Shown piece after piece: positions 7,420 through 16,240 of a DNA stretch of 64,000 bases. The notes under the pieces were generated by a model. The model ran no database searches, was not told the origin of the DNA, and was given only the letters and a program-made list of their open reading frames with translations. Position 1 is the stretch's first letter; the number at the start of each line of letters is the position of its first letter. The DNA comes from Bifidobacterium moukalabense DSM 27321 (GTDB taxonomy: Bacteria > Actinomycetota > Actinomycetes > Actinomycetales > Bifidobacteriaceae): contig NZ_AZMV01000007.1 of the NCBI RefSeq assembly GCF_000522505.1, positions 620,001-684,000 on the forward strand. Direction: 5' to 3'. The position numbers and the translations under genes were made by a program.

Positions 7420-8445
7420 CTAGCGCATTGGGCATGCATCGGTGCTGCCCCGTACGATCAATGAAGGCGGGAACAGGAGCTTGCTGGTGGCGGCCGCGTC
7501 CTTCGAGGAGAGCAGCGTGCTCAACACGGAACTTGTCATTTCGGCCATCGGCTGGCGCATGGTGGTCAACGGTGGGTTGAGATGCCGGGCGCTTTCGATG
7601 TCGTCGAATCCTATGATCGACAGGTCCTCGGGAATGCGCAATCCTAGTTGGTGCGCGGCATCGTAGATTCCGAGCGCGTGTGTGTCGCTGCATGCGAAGA
7701 TCGCGGTCGGCCTATCTTCGCTCGACAACAGTTCCAAGGCGTGCAGGCGTGCCGATTCCGACCAGAAATCGCCGATACGGACCATATCGTCATCCAATGT
7801 GACGTCTTCCTGCATCAAGGCGGAGCGAAACCCGTCAAGTCTTGCGGGAAAGCAGGTCGAGGACGAAGGGCCGCAGATCACCGCGAACCTGCGGTGCCCA
7901 AGACCAAGCAGATGGCAGCCCGCTTCGAATCCGCCCGTCCAATTGTCGATGCGTACTTCGGCGCAGTCGTGTGCCGGTCTGCCGGACGGGTCGATTACCG
8001 CAAAACGGACGCCGAGCTCTTGACAAAGCGTGCGGTCCTTCATCGACACGTAGGCGTTGTCGAAGACGACGGCCCGAGGCCGCGCCCTGCGAATCGCCTG
8101 ACGGTAGCTGTCGTCGCGCTCGCCGTCCGAGGAGTGCTTCGCGCAGACCGTCACCGTGAATCCGCGTGCGATGGCCGCGTCGGTGGCTCCCTGCATGATG
8201 TCGAGCACCCAGGGGTTCGCCATGGATTCGAATACCAGCGTGATGGATGTGGACGAGGCATGGCGTACCGGCTGTTTCGTGTACTCAAGGTCGTTGAGGA
8301 TCCTCTCGATGCGTGAACGTGTCTCATCGGATACGCCGGAGCGTCCATTGATGACCTTGGAGACGGTGGAAGCCGTGGTGTTCGCCATTTTGGCGATCTG
8401 CGCCAGTTTCGGACGTTGCCGGTGTTCGGGTGATGCTGTTGCCAT
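7420..8445 (-). CDS. LacI-family transcriptional repressor of the adjacent symporter/esterase operon
   Basis: 341 residues. The N-terminal helix-turn-helix reads KLAQIAKMANTTASTVSKVING, followed by the hinge and a periplasmic-binding-protein-like effector domain ending in the usual LGLRIPEDLSIIGFDDIE and TTMRQP motifs. ATG 8445 is chosen because a TAATAT -10 box lies 7 nt upstream; longer forms are unlikely. It is divergent from the symporter gene and identical palindromes occur in both promoters, so it probably represses itself and the operon and is released by a sugar or ester. It is related in layout to the second LacI protein at 59765-60796. Confidence 0.92.
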   Translation of the reverse strand: MATASPEHRQRPKLAQIAKMANTTASTVSKVINGRSGVSDETRSRIERILNDLEYTKQPVRHASSTSITLVFESMANPWVLDIMQGATDAAIARGFTVTVCAKHSSDGERDDSYRQAIRRARPRAVVFDNAYVSMKDRTLCQELGVRFAVIDPSGRPAHDCAEVRIDNWTGGFEAGCHLLGLGHRRFAVICGPSSSTCFPARLDGFRSALMQEDVTLDDDMVRIGDFWSESARLHALELLSSEDRPTAIFACSDTHALGIYDAAHQLGLRIPEDLSIIGFDDIESARHLNPPLTTMRQPMAEMTSSVLSTLLSSKDAAATSKLLFPPSLIVRGSTDACPMR

Positions 8446-8452
8446 GTCAACG

Positions 8453-8481
8453 ATATTATCGAAGAAATTTCTTTTTGTCTG
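8453..8481 (-). promoter_or_regulatory. lacI promoter with operator AGAAATTTCT
   Basis: On the minus strand CAGACA (8481-8476), 17 bp, TAATAT (8458-8453). The palindrome AGAAATTTCT (8463-8472; extended to 12 bp, AAGAAATTTCTT) fills the spacer. The -10 box is 7 nt from the ATG, so the transcript is probably leaderless. Confidence 0.6.
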
Positions 8482-8557
8482 TTGAATGCGTTGTGAGTAA
8501 ACGGCTTGATGGTGCACATGAAGAGAATTTGCGGGATGGATGGGCTGAAAATAGTCA

Positions 8558-8574
8558 AGAAATTTCTCTAATAC
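8558..8574 (+). promoter_or_regulatory. Operator AGAAATTTCT and -10 box of the symporter operon
   Basis: The same 10-bp palindrome as in the lacI promoter lies at 8558-8567, one base before TAATAC (8569-8574), a likely -10 box. The two operator centres are 95 bp apart, close to nine helical turns, which would allow repression by looping. Confidence 0.6.
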
Positions 8575-8723
8575 GGTAGGAAAATAGCGGAATGATTGCC
8601 TATGCTGGCAAACCGAGACGACGGAAGGAATGGAGAGCCCGAAATCGTCTTGCACTTGCCAACGCGCCGCGGCAACGGCAAGTCCCAAGTCTTGACAGGC
8701 TTTTGACAAAGGAGTTACGTCAC

Positions 8724-10082
8724 ATGGACAATGCAAACGTCAAACTTTCGTTGAAGGAAAAACTGAGCTACGGCGCCTCGGATTGCGCCTACAACCTTGT
8801 ATTCAGCGTCATCACCACGTTCATGATGTTCTATTACACCGATGTCGCCGGCATCAGTCTGATGTCGGTCGGCACGCTGTTCCTGGTGGTTCGCATCCTC
8901 GACGCGGTCGCGGGCCCGGTCGTCGGCGTGCTCATTGACAAGACCCACACCAAGTGGGGCAAGGTACGCCCGTGGTTCTTGTGGTTCGCCTTCCCATTCG
9001 CGGTGATCGGGGTCATGACTTTCTCCGTACCGGGCTTCGGCGGGCCGTTGCAGATGATCTACGTGTACGTCACCTACATTCTCATGAACTTCGTAGCCGT
9101 GGCAGTCACCACTCCGGTGACCGCCATCCTGCCGAACCTCACCACCAACACGCAGGAACGCGTCACCGCCAACGCCTTCCGCAACGTCGGCGGGCAGATC
9201 GGCGTCATCGCCTCCGGCATGCTCACCCTACCGCTGGTCAATCTGCTCGGCCGTGGCAACCAGCAACTCGGCTTCACCCTGACCATGGCGCTGTATGGCG
9301 TGATCTGCGTGGCGCTGTTGCTCATGACCTTCACCAACACCCGCGAACGCGTGTACACGCCGAAGTCCGAGGAGCCACCGTTCCTCAAAAGCCTCGCGGC
9401 CATGCTGCGCAACGAGCCGTGGTGGATCCTCACCCTGCTGAATCTTGTGATTTTCATCGGCGTGGTCGCCAAGTCCGCTTCCATCGTGTACTTCTTCAAA
9501 TACAACGTCGGCAACGAGAATCTCGCATCCATCGCCAACGGCGTCAACTCCGCAGGCATGATCGTCGGCATGATCCTCGCCCCGATTTTCGCCAGGCGAA
9601 TGAAGAAACGCAATATCGCGATTCTTTTCTTCGTGCTCGGCATCGTCGGTTCCGTCGCGCTGTACTTCGGCGCCAAGATAATGTCGCTGCCGCTGATCTT
9701 CGCGGCCATCGCCTTCGCCGCGCTCTCCGGTGCCGGTCAGAGCATGGGCTTCGTGATGCTGGCCGATGTGGTCGACTACGGCGAATGGAAGAGCAACGTG
9801 CGTAGCCAGGGCCTGATCACCTCCTGCGCGGCCATCGGCGTCACCTGTGGTGCGGGCATCGCCGGATGGCTGTCCAGCTTCATCCTGCAGGCCAGCGGCT
9901 TCGTGCCGAATCAAGCGCAGACCCCGGCGGCGCTCAACGCCATCACCTTCAACTTCGTATGGCTGCCGGTGATCTGCGGCGCAATCGGTATCATGCTTAT
10001 GCTGATGTACAAGGTCGACTATCAGATCGATGACATCCGCGAGGAGCTGGCCGCACGGAAGAGTGCGGAACCCGCAGAGTAA
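8724..10082 (+). CDS. GPH-family sugar:cation symporter (MFS)
   Basis: 452-residue, 12-helix membrane transporter of the glycoside-pentoside-hexuronide:cation symporter family. Signs are the N-terminal KEKLSYGASDCAYNLVF, the conserved RILDAVAGPVVGVLIDKTHTKWGKVRPW loop after helix 2, and the LADVVDYGEWKS motif in the second half. It imports a sugar or glycoside together with H+ or Na+. AAAGGAG at 8709-8715 sets the ATG at 8724. The next two genes encode esterases and lie in the same orientation, so the substrate could be an acylated or feruloylated sugar; this is inference. Confidence 0.92.
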   Translation: MDNANVKLSLKEKLSYGASDCAYNLVFSVITTFMMFYYTDVAGISLMSVGTLFLVVRILDAVAGPVVGVLIDKTHTKWGKVRPWFLWFAFPFAVIGVMTFSVPGFGGPLQMIYVYVTYILMNFVAVAVTTPVTAILPNLTTNTQERVTANAFRNVGGQIGVIASGMLTLPLVNLLGRGNQQLGFTLTMALYGVICVALLLMTFTNTRERVYTPKSEEPPFLKSLAAMLRNEPWWILTLLNLVIFIGVVAKSASIVYFFKYNVGNENLASIANGVNSAGMIVGMILAPIFARRMKKRNIAILFFVLGIVGSVALYFGAKIMSLPLIFAAIAFAALSGAGQSMGFVMLADVVDYGEWKSNVRSQGLITSCAAIGVTCGAGIAGWLSSFILQASGFVPNQAQTPAALNAITFNFVWLPVICGAIGIMLMLMYKVDYQIDDIREELAARKSAEPAE

Positions 10083-10175
10083 GCCGGTTGTCGGGTTTCG
10101 TGGCACGCACCGGTCCAGCCGTTCGGTGTCCGTTGCGGAACCCGGCCGATTTCCAAGACAATTAAGGAGCCTCAC

Positions 10176-10988
10176 ATGGCTGTTCTGGACATCTCCTTCG
10201 CCTCGAATGCGCTGAAACGCAAGACGTCGATGAAGGCTATCATCCCAACCGATCCGTACGATACCGATACCGGCACCGCACCGGAATACGGCGAGTCCGA
10301 CAATCTGATGCGTTCGCTGTACCTGCTGCACGGCTATGGCGGCGATTGCAACGATTGGATCGACAACACCGACATCCAACGCCTCGCCAAAAACCATCGT
10401 ATCGCGGTATTCCTGCCGAGCGGCGAAAACAGCTTCTACGTCGATTCCGCAATGCGCGGAGACTGGGAGTCGTTCATCGTCGACGAACTGGTGCCATTCA
10501 CCAGGCGCATGTTCAATGTTTCCCACGCTGCCGCCAATACCTTCATCGCAGGCAATTCCATGGGAGGATTCGGTGCGCTCAACCTAGGGCTGGGCCATCC
10601 GGAAATCTTCGGCAAGATCGCAGCGCTTTCGTCGGCGCTGATTCTCGACACCATCAACGGCGTCGAACCCGGGTATCGTGATCCGATCGCCGATTACGAC
10701 TATTACCGCAGCGTCTTCGGCGATCTCAGGAAGATCGCGGGCGGGCCGAACGATCCGCGCGAACGCATGCATACGGCCGTACGCGAAGGAAGCATGCAGC
10801 CGTTGTATCTGGCCTGCGGCGGCGAGGATTTTCTCATCGAACACAATCGTGCATTCGCTGCCTCGGCACGCGAACTTGGCGTCGATGTCGTCTACGAGGA
10901 ACACCCGGGCGTGCATGATTGGACGTTCTGGAACCAGCACATCACAACCGCCATCGAATGGATGGCCGATAAGGAAGGGAATCGATGA
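10176..10988 (+). CDS. Esterase D / feruloyl-acetyl esterase-like alpha/beta hydrolase
   Basis: 270 residues, no signal peptide, so intracellular. LYLLHGYGGDCNDW forms the oxyanion region, the nucleophile is the Ser of GNSMGG, and the C-terminal HDWTFWNQH supplies the His; the acid is probably Asp in GGEDF. This pattern is that of the EstA/esterase D family, which includes tributyrin, acetyl-xylan and feruloyl esterases. AAGGAG at 10163-10168 precedes the ATG. It follows the symporter by 93 bp and overlaps the next hydrolase by 4 bp (ATGA), so the two esterases are co-translated. Probable task: removing acyl groups from an imported glycoside. Confidence 0.85.
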   Translation: MAVLDISFASNALKRKTSMKAIIPTDPYDTDTGTAPEYGESDNLMRSLYLLHGYGGDCNDWIDNTDIQRLAKNHRIAVFLPSGENSFYVDSAMRGDWESFIVDELVPFTRRMFNVSHAAANTFIAGNSMGGFGALNLGLGHPEIFGKIAALSSALILDTINGVEPGYRDPIADYDYYRSVFGDLRKIAGGPNDPRERMHTAVREGSMQPLYLACGGEDFLIEHNRAFAASARELGVDVVYEEHPGVHDWTFWNQHITTAIEWMADKEGNR

Positions 10989-11785
10989 TGATTGGTGTGG
11001 AGCCGATTGCATTTCACGTTGACGGCGGCACCCGCGGACCGTTGACCTTGCGCGGCACGAAATATCTGCCGGAGCATTTCGACGAGCATGGGAAGGCGCC
11101 CGTGGCGCTGTTATTCCACGGATTCGGTGGCAATCGCATCGATTTCTCCGGATTCATGGTGCAGATGGCCCGCGAGCTTGCCGAACGTGGTCTCGTTGCG
11201 GTGACCTATGATCGCGCCGGTCATGGTGAAAGCGACGGATCGTTCTACGACACCACCGTTACGGGTGACGTGTCCGACGCGTTGCAAGTGGCGGAAGCGG
11301 TGCGTAACCTTCCAGGTTGCGATCCGGACAACCTGCACTTGGCGGGATTGAGCTTGGGTGCGGTGATCGCGACATGGACCGCGCCACGACTTGCGGTGCA
11401 ACCGCGTTCGATCGCCTTGTGTTCGATCGCGGCATCCTATGCCGACGAGATTCGCGGCGGCCATCTGCAAGGATGCTCGTTAAGCATGCTGGACGATCTG
11501 GGCTATTTCGATTTCATGGGCGTCGCCATGGGACGTGCGATGATTGACGATGCCACGGCGTCCGATCCGTATGCGCAGGCGTGGGGCTTCGTGGGGCGTG
11601 CGAAGTTCGTTCACGGCACTAAGGATTTCATTCCGATCGAATACGCACGCCGCTACCGCGATGTGTATGGCGAACGTATGGATCTGTTGGAGATCAAAGG
11701 TGGTGACCACGGCTTCGGCAATGTGGAACATCGCCGCATCGTCATGCAGGGCGTAGGTGAGTTCATCTCATCCCAGGCCATATGA
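10985..11785 (+). CDS. Alpha/beta hydrolase, cinnamoyl-esterase-like
   Basis: 266 residues, cytosolic. ALLFHGFGGNRIDF is the HGFGG oxyanion motif, GLSLGA carries the nucleophilic Ser, and DHGFGNVEHR supplies the catalytic His; the DRAGHGESDGSF loop is typical of intracellular cinnamoyl/feruloyl esterases and related lipases. The start overlaps the stop of the upstream esterase (ATGA at 10985-10988). Together with the symporter it makes a three-gene operon under the LacI protein. The precise ester substrate cannot be seen. Confidence 0.82.
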   Translation: MMIGVEPIAFHVDGGTRGPLTLRGTKYLPEHFDEHGKAPVALLFHGFGGNRIDFSGFMVQMARELAERGLVAVTYDRAGHGESDGSFYDTTVTGDVSDALQVAEAVRNLPGCDPDNLHLAGLSLGAVIATWTAPRLAVQPRSIALCSIAASYADEIRGGHLQGCSLSMLDDLGYFDFMGVAMGRAMIDDATASDPYAQAWGFVGRAKFVHGTKDFIPIEYARRYRDVYGERMDLLEIKGGDHGFGNVEHRRIVMQGVGEFISSQAI

Positions 11786-11949
11786 TCTTCGGTTGTTCCA
11801 GACGCTTCCTGCGGGAGGCGCCTTGTTCCGTTTGGATGCATGCGCGACGGGAGGATTCCGCGGTGGGCCATCTTGCGGCGTCATCATGGTTTGGCTCTCC
11901 AACCAAGCGGACCAGGCCGATTCGCGATGGACTGGGTACCATGGCGGGT

Positions 11950-13026
11950 ATGACAATGTCGACTTGGATTCGCGGCGCTCGCCTGAAGACCCTGCCGTTG
12001 GCGGTCGCCCCGGTGATCATCGGGACCGCGCTGTCGTGGAAGGGTGTGTTCGTCTATTCGCAGGGCGGTGACGTGCTGCACGAGCCATGTCCGTTCTTCG
12101 GAGGCCAACGTGATCTGGGGGAGACGAAACTCGGTTCGTTGGTCGGTGCATGCCACCATTCCGTAAGCTGGTTCATCTTGGTGGCGGTGCTGTGCGGCTG
12201 CGTGGCTCTGTTCCTGCAAATCGCCGCGAACTTCGCGAATGACTACTCCGACGGCGTGCGCGGGACGGATGAAGGTCGAGGGGCCGACATGGAGCCGGGC
12301 CGCTCCTCTGCCGAAACACTGTCGACCCGTGACCCGTCGCGTGGCCCGGCCCGATTGGTCGCTTCGGGCGTGAATCCCGGAACAGTGCTGGCGGCGGCCG
12401 GAATCAGTGCACTGATTGCCTGCCTGTGTGGCTTGGCGGTATGCACGCTAACCGGATACTGGTGGTTCATCCTGGTCGGCTTCGCCTGTCTTGTGGTCGG
12501 CTGGTGCTACGTCGGTGGCAAACACCCCTATGGCTATCACTACCTGGGTGAGGTATTCGTCTTCGTCTTCTTCGGCCTCGTCGCCACCTGCGGCACGATG
12601 TTCGCCTTGACCGGCACGGTCTCGCTTTCCGGCATCTGGGGCGGATGTGCCGCCGGTTTTGTCGCGGTGGCGGTCCTGTGCGTCAATAACCTGCGCGACA
12701 TCGAATCGGACCGCAACCACGGCAAACACACCTGGATGACGGCTCTGGGGCGCTCGAAAGGAGCCGTCCTGGCCATCGCATTGCTGACGATGGCCCCGGC
12801 CATGGCGGTACTGTTCTTTCTCGTGCTTTGCCGGTCCGTGCTCGTTGCGGAGGGCGTTCCGGCGATGTCCATCGTGTCGATCGCGGCAATCCTCATCATG
12901 TATGCGATCCACGCCGCGGCCATCGTGGCCATCGCAAAGGAGCGCTACGGGACCGCGTTGCCGCTTTGCTCGCTGGGGTCGCTCGTGCTTGCCGTGACGT
13001 TCGTGATGTCGTCGATGCTCATGTAG
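11950..13026 (+). CDS. menA: UbiA-family prenyltransferase, 1,4-dihydroxy-2-naphthoate prenyltransferase-like
   Basis: 358 residues, about eight or nine membrane helices. It carries both Asp-rich prenyl-diphosphate motifs of the UbiA superfamily: NFANDYSDGVRGTD near the N-terminus and NNLRDIESDRNHGKHT in the second half, the latter diagnostic for MenA. The start is set at ATG 11950 because TACCAT (11937-11942) lies exactly 7 nt before it; ATG 11941 in the same frame is an alternative. The loop between helices 1 and 2 (residues 30-60) is longer than usual. No other menaquinone gene lies in the window. Confidence 0.82.
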   Translation: MTMSTWIRGARLKTLPLAVAPVIIGTALSWKGVFVYSQGGDVLHEPCPFFGGQRDLGETKLGSLVGACHHSVSWFILVAVLCGCVALFLQIAANFANDYSDGVRGTDEGRGADMEPGRSSAETLSTRDPSRGPARLVASGVNPGTVLAAAGISALIACLCGLAVCTLTGYWWFILVGFACLVVGWCYVGGKHPYGYHYLGEVFVFVFFGLVATCGTMFALTGTVSLSGIWGGCAAGFVAVAVLCVNNLRDIESDRNHGKHTWMTALGRSKGAVLAIALLTMAPAMAVLFFLVLCRSVLVAEGVPAMSIVSIAAILIMYAIHAAAIVAIAKERYGTALPLCSLGSLVLAVTFVMSSMLM

Positions 13027-13187
13027 CCGATCGGATTGCGGTGAGCGAGCGATGGATCCGCCAACGGCCACCGCGGTCGGTCGGGCAAAGGCGGAATCCG
13101 CGGCAAAATCAGGTTGTTGCACAAACGTAACCTGAATAATCGAGAAACCGTTCGTTTTTGGGCGGCAGGGGCGGTAGACTGGCAAGC

Positions 13188-13928
13188 ATGACTTACAAAC
13201 TAGTACTGCTCCGTCACGGACAGAGCGCATGGAATAAAACCAATCAGTTCACCGGCTGGGTCGACGTCCCGCTGACCGAGCAGGGTGTCGAGGAAGCCAA
13301 GAACGGCGGCCGCCTGCTCAAGGAGAAGAACGTCCTTCCGGACATCGTCTTCACCTCGATGCTGCGCCGCGCCATCAACACCGCCAACGTGGCTCTGGAC
13401 GAGGCAGATCGCCTGTGGATCCCGGTCCAGCGCAGCTGGCGTCTGAACGAGCGCCACTACGGCGCTCTGCAGGGCAAGAACAAGACCGAAATCCGTCAGG
13501 AGTACGGCGACGAGAAGTTCATGCTGTGGCGTCGTTCCTATGCCACCCCGCCGCCGGACATCGATCCGAACGACGAGTACGCGCAGAACAACGACCCGCG
13601 CTACACCGGCGATCCGGTTCCGGAAGCCGAGTGCCTGGCCGATGTGGTCAAGCGCGTCGAGCCGTACTTCAAGTCCGACATCGAGCCGCAGCTCAAGGCC
13701 GGCAAGACCGTTCTGATCGCCGCCCACGGCAACAGCCTGCGCGCCATCGTGAAGATGCTTGACAACCTCTCCGAAGAGGAGATCGCCAAGGTCAACATTC
13801 CGACCGCGATGCCGCTGCTGTACGAGCTGGACGAGAACTTCAAGCCGATCAAGCCGCGTGGCGAGTATCTGGATCCGGAGGCCGCCGCCGCCGGTGCCGC
13901 CGCCGTCGCAGCTCAGGGGCAGAAGTGA
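13188..13928 (+). CDS. gpmA: 2,3-bisphosphoglycerate-dependent phosphoglycerate mutase
   Basis: 246 residues. [20 protein letters not shown] holds the phospho-accepting His in the RHGQS motif, and [10 protein letters not shown] is the second signature with the other catalytic His. It interconverts 3- and 2-phosphoglycerate in the lower part of the bifid shunt/glycolysis. The C-terminus has an Ala-rich tail ([15 protein letters not shown]). TAGACT at 13175-13180 is followed by 7 nt and the ATG, and there is no Shine-Dalgarno, so the mRNA is probably leaderless. Confidence 0.96.
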   Translation: MTYKLVLLRHGQSAWNKTNQFTGWVDVPLTEQGVEEAKNGGRLLKEKNVLPDIVFTSMLRRAINTANVALDEADRLWIPVQRSWRLNERHYGALQGKNKTEIRQEYGDEKFMLWRRSYATPPPDIDPNDEYAQNNDPRYTGDPVPEAECLADVVKRVEPYFKSDIEPQLKAGKTVLIAAHGNSLRAIVKMLDNLSEEEIAKVNIPTAMPLLYELDENFKPIKPRGEYLDPEAAAAGAAAVAAQGQK

Positions 13929-13958
13929 GCCTGAGCCGCTAACCGCATTCGACAAACG

Positions 13959-13997
13959 GAGGGCGGGAATCCACATAATATGTGGGTTCCCGCCCTC
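13959..13997. terminator. Long hairpin between gpmA and the oleate hydratase gene
   Basis: GAGGGCGGGAATCCACA (13959-13975) pairs with TGTGGGTTCCCGCCCTC (13981-13997) with one G-T pair. It lies between convergent genes and can serve both strands; no U-tract. Confidence 0.7.
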
Positions 13998-14108
13998 TGC
14001 GTTCTCCTCGGCATTGACCGAACGCGACCGAGTGAACGATTGCGGCTGTGCGGGCTCGCGTCGGAATCGCGTGCCCGCACAGCGGCTCTCTGATCTGACC
14101 GATTCGGA

Positions 14109-15989
14109 TCAGACCACGCCATACTCCTTGAGCAGCATGGCGATGTCGGTATGCTCCAGTTTCTTCAGTATCTGCCTGAGCACCGTCTTCTCGATGACAT
14201 TGAGGTTCATGTCGGTGATCGGCTTGCCATCGCGCAGCATCACCGTGGCGTTGAGCAGATCGCGCACGTCGTAGACCGAACCCCACACCTCCGGCACGCC
14301 GCGGTCCACGTCGCACAGTGTGTACACCGCCTCCATGCCGGTGCGCATCGAGTATTCCGTGGTGAAGATCGTGTCGCGCGGGGTCTCCGCGAACTGGCCG
14401 AGGAATGCGAAGTTCACCGCGCCATCCGGCACCACGTCGGGGCGGTCGCCGGCGGAACGCGGCATGAAGAACGCGTCGATGTACGGCATCATCACCGGCA
14501 CGGTGTTGGCGTGGTTCGTGGCAAGGTCCTTGATCTTGTCGGTCGGCACGCCCATATGGTAGAGCCACTCCTCGCAGATTTCCTCGCCGGTGCAGTCCTG
14601 CATCGGCTTCTTCACATAGTTGCCCGGCTTGTCGGGGAACAGGCCGTATACCCACACGCACAGCTGGTCCTTCGGCTGGTTGCGGAACTGCTGCTGACGG
14701 TTCAGGGTCCAGCTCATCAGCCAGTTGGAATCCTCCACGGTTACGATGCCGCCGGTCACCACATGGCCGGTGAACGGGTCGCGCTTGCAGATTTTCTGAA
14801 TATATGGCGGGATCTCCATGTCAAGCGTGGTGACGGTGGCGCTCATCCATTTCGAATGTTCCGGATCGCCGCAGAATACGTCCGGGTGACCGAAGCTCGG
14901 ATCCTGCTTGGCGATGCGGCGCCACATGTCCCAACCGCCGCCTTCGCGAATCTGTGGATCCCATGCGGCCGGTTCGGTCTGCGAGCCCATCGAGGAATTC
15001 TCCACGCAGCCGCCATTGGTGATGAACACCAGATCGTTCCTGCCCAAGTCGATGCTGCGCGTCGTGCCGTCGGCTTCGGTCAGATCGATGCGCGTGGCCA
15101 TCTTTTTGGTCGGTGAACTGTACGGGTTACGCACGAAGGCGCCGGATTCGGCCTGCTTCTTCAGGATCGTGTCCTGTCCGGTACCGGTGTGCGGGCGCGC
15201 CGGGCCCATGCCGCCGCCGATCGCGAACTCGACGTTGTCGACTTTGACGTTGTAGTGGAACTGCACGCCGAAGCCCTCAAGATACCTGATCATCGGCAGG
15301 ATCATCGACTCGTACTGGTTGTAGCGGGTGAATCGCAGGGCGCTGAAATCGGGCAGACCGCCGATGTGATGGATGTAGCGCTTGATGTACAGCTTCATCT
15401 CCAGCGCGCTGTGCCAGTTCTCGAAGGCGAACATGGTGCGCCAGTACATCCAGAAGTTCGAATCGAACACCTCGTCGTCGAAGAAGTCGGAGATCTTCTT
15501 GCCGTACAGCTCCTCGTTCGGGGTGAAGAACAGTTTCATGATCTCCATGGCGGCCTTGTCGGTCAAGGCGAACTTGCCGTTCGTGCCGGCGTCGATGCCG
15601 CGTGCCCTGGTGGAACGGCATAGCGAATAGTTCGGATCCTCCTTGTTCAGCCAGTAGTATTCGTCCAGTACGGACACGCCATCGGTCTCGATGGAGGGGA
15701 TCGAACGGAACAGGTCCCACATCACCTCGAAGTGGTTGTCCATCTCACGGCCGCCGCGCATCACGTAGCCGACACCCGGAATGTTCGCGCCGTCACAGGC
15801 GCCGCCAGGAACTGCATCCTTTTCGAATACGTGGATATGATCGCCGGGCATCTGCGCGTCGCGTACCAGATAGCAGGCCGCGCTCAATGCCGCGAGTCCG
15901 GTGCCGATGATGTAGGCGTTCTTGGAATCCACGCCCTCCGGCTTCTTCGGGCGGGCGAATGCTTCGTAATTGCCGTTGGAATAGTACAT
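14109..15989 (-). CDS. ohyA: Oleate hydratase (67-kDa myosin-cross-reactive-antigen family)
   Basis: 626 residues, the full length for the family. The N-terminus has an FAD-binding Rossmann motif (AYIIGTGLAALSAACYL) and the family hallmark VMRGGREMDNHFEVMWD. The enzyme adds water to the cis-9 double bond of unsaturated fatty acids such as oleate and linoleate, giving 10-hydroxy acids; in bifidobacteria this family is linked to fatty-acid and solvent stress tolerance. A strong AAAGGAGG site precedes ATG 15989. It forms a single-gene unit. Confidence 0.95.
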   Translation of the reverse strand: MYYSNGNYEAFARPKKPEGVDSKNAYIIGTGLAALSAACYLVRDAQMPGDHIHVFEKDAVPGGACDGANIPGVGYVMRGGREMDNHFEVMWDLFRSIPSIETDGVSVLDEYYWLNKEDPNYSLCRSTRARGIDAGTNGKFALTDKAAMEIMKLFFTPNEELYGKKISDFFDDEVFDSNFWMYWRTMFAFENWHSALEMKLYIKRYIHHIGGLPDFSALRFTRYNQYESMILPMIRYLEGFGVQFHYNVKVDNVEFAIGGGMGPARPHTGTGQDTILKKQAESGAFVRNPYSSPTKKMATRIDLTEADGTTRSIDLGRNDLVFITNGGCVENSSMGSQTEPAAWDPQIREGGGWDMWRRIAKQDPSFGHPDVFCGDPEHSKWMSATVTTLDMEIPPYIQKICKRDPFTGHVVTGGIVTVEDSNWLMSWTLNRQQQFRNQPKDQLCVWVYGLFPDKPGNYVKKPMQDCTGEEICEEWLYHMGVPTDKIKDLATNHANTVPVMMPYIDAFFMPRSAGDRPDVVPDGAVNFAFLGQFAETPRDTIFTTEYSMRTGMEAVYTLCDVDRGVPEVWGSVYDVRDLLNATVMLRDGKPITDMNLNVIEKTVLRQILKKLEHTDIAMLLKEYGVV

Positions 15990-16145
15990 GACTGCCTCCT
16001 TTGGATGTCACTGCCCTTTATTGTGCCGCGGCATCGCGCAAAAGTATATAGGCAGAAAATAGACATGATGTGTGATTTTACTGGAGGAAAACGGCGGATT
16101 CTCCGGCGTCCATTCCCTCATGGCGGATTCGGCCAGGATTTCGAC

Positions 16146-16176
16146 TTTCGCTTATGCACGTCGTGCATAAGCGAAA
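16146..16176. terminator. 31-nt near-perfect palindrome downstream of phoU
   Basis: TTTCGCTTATGCACG (16146-16160) and its exact reverse complement (16162-16176) are separated by one base. It lies 65 bp past the phoU stop on the minus strand and about 155 bp upstream of the oleate hydratase start. It may be a terminator hairpin or a protein-binding palindrome. A weaker stem (ATGGGCGG/CCACCCAT) follows at 16175-16210. Confidence 0.5.
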
Positions 16177-16240
16177 TGGGCGGCTCCCGCGATGCGGAAA
16201 CCACCCATTCGTCACCAAGGAGATGCGGATGCCGGCGGGG

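Noticed and set aside
9228..10526. Minus-strand frame of 432 codons under the symporter and esterase
   Set aside because: Composition (His, Arg, Gly-rich) and position opposite real genes mark it as a shadow.
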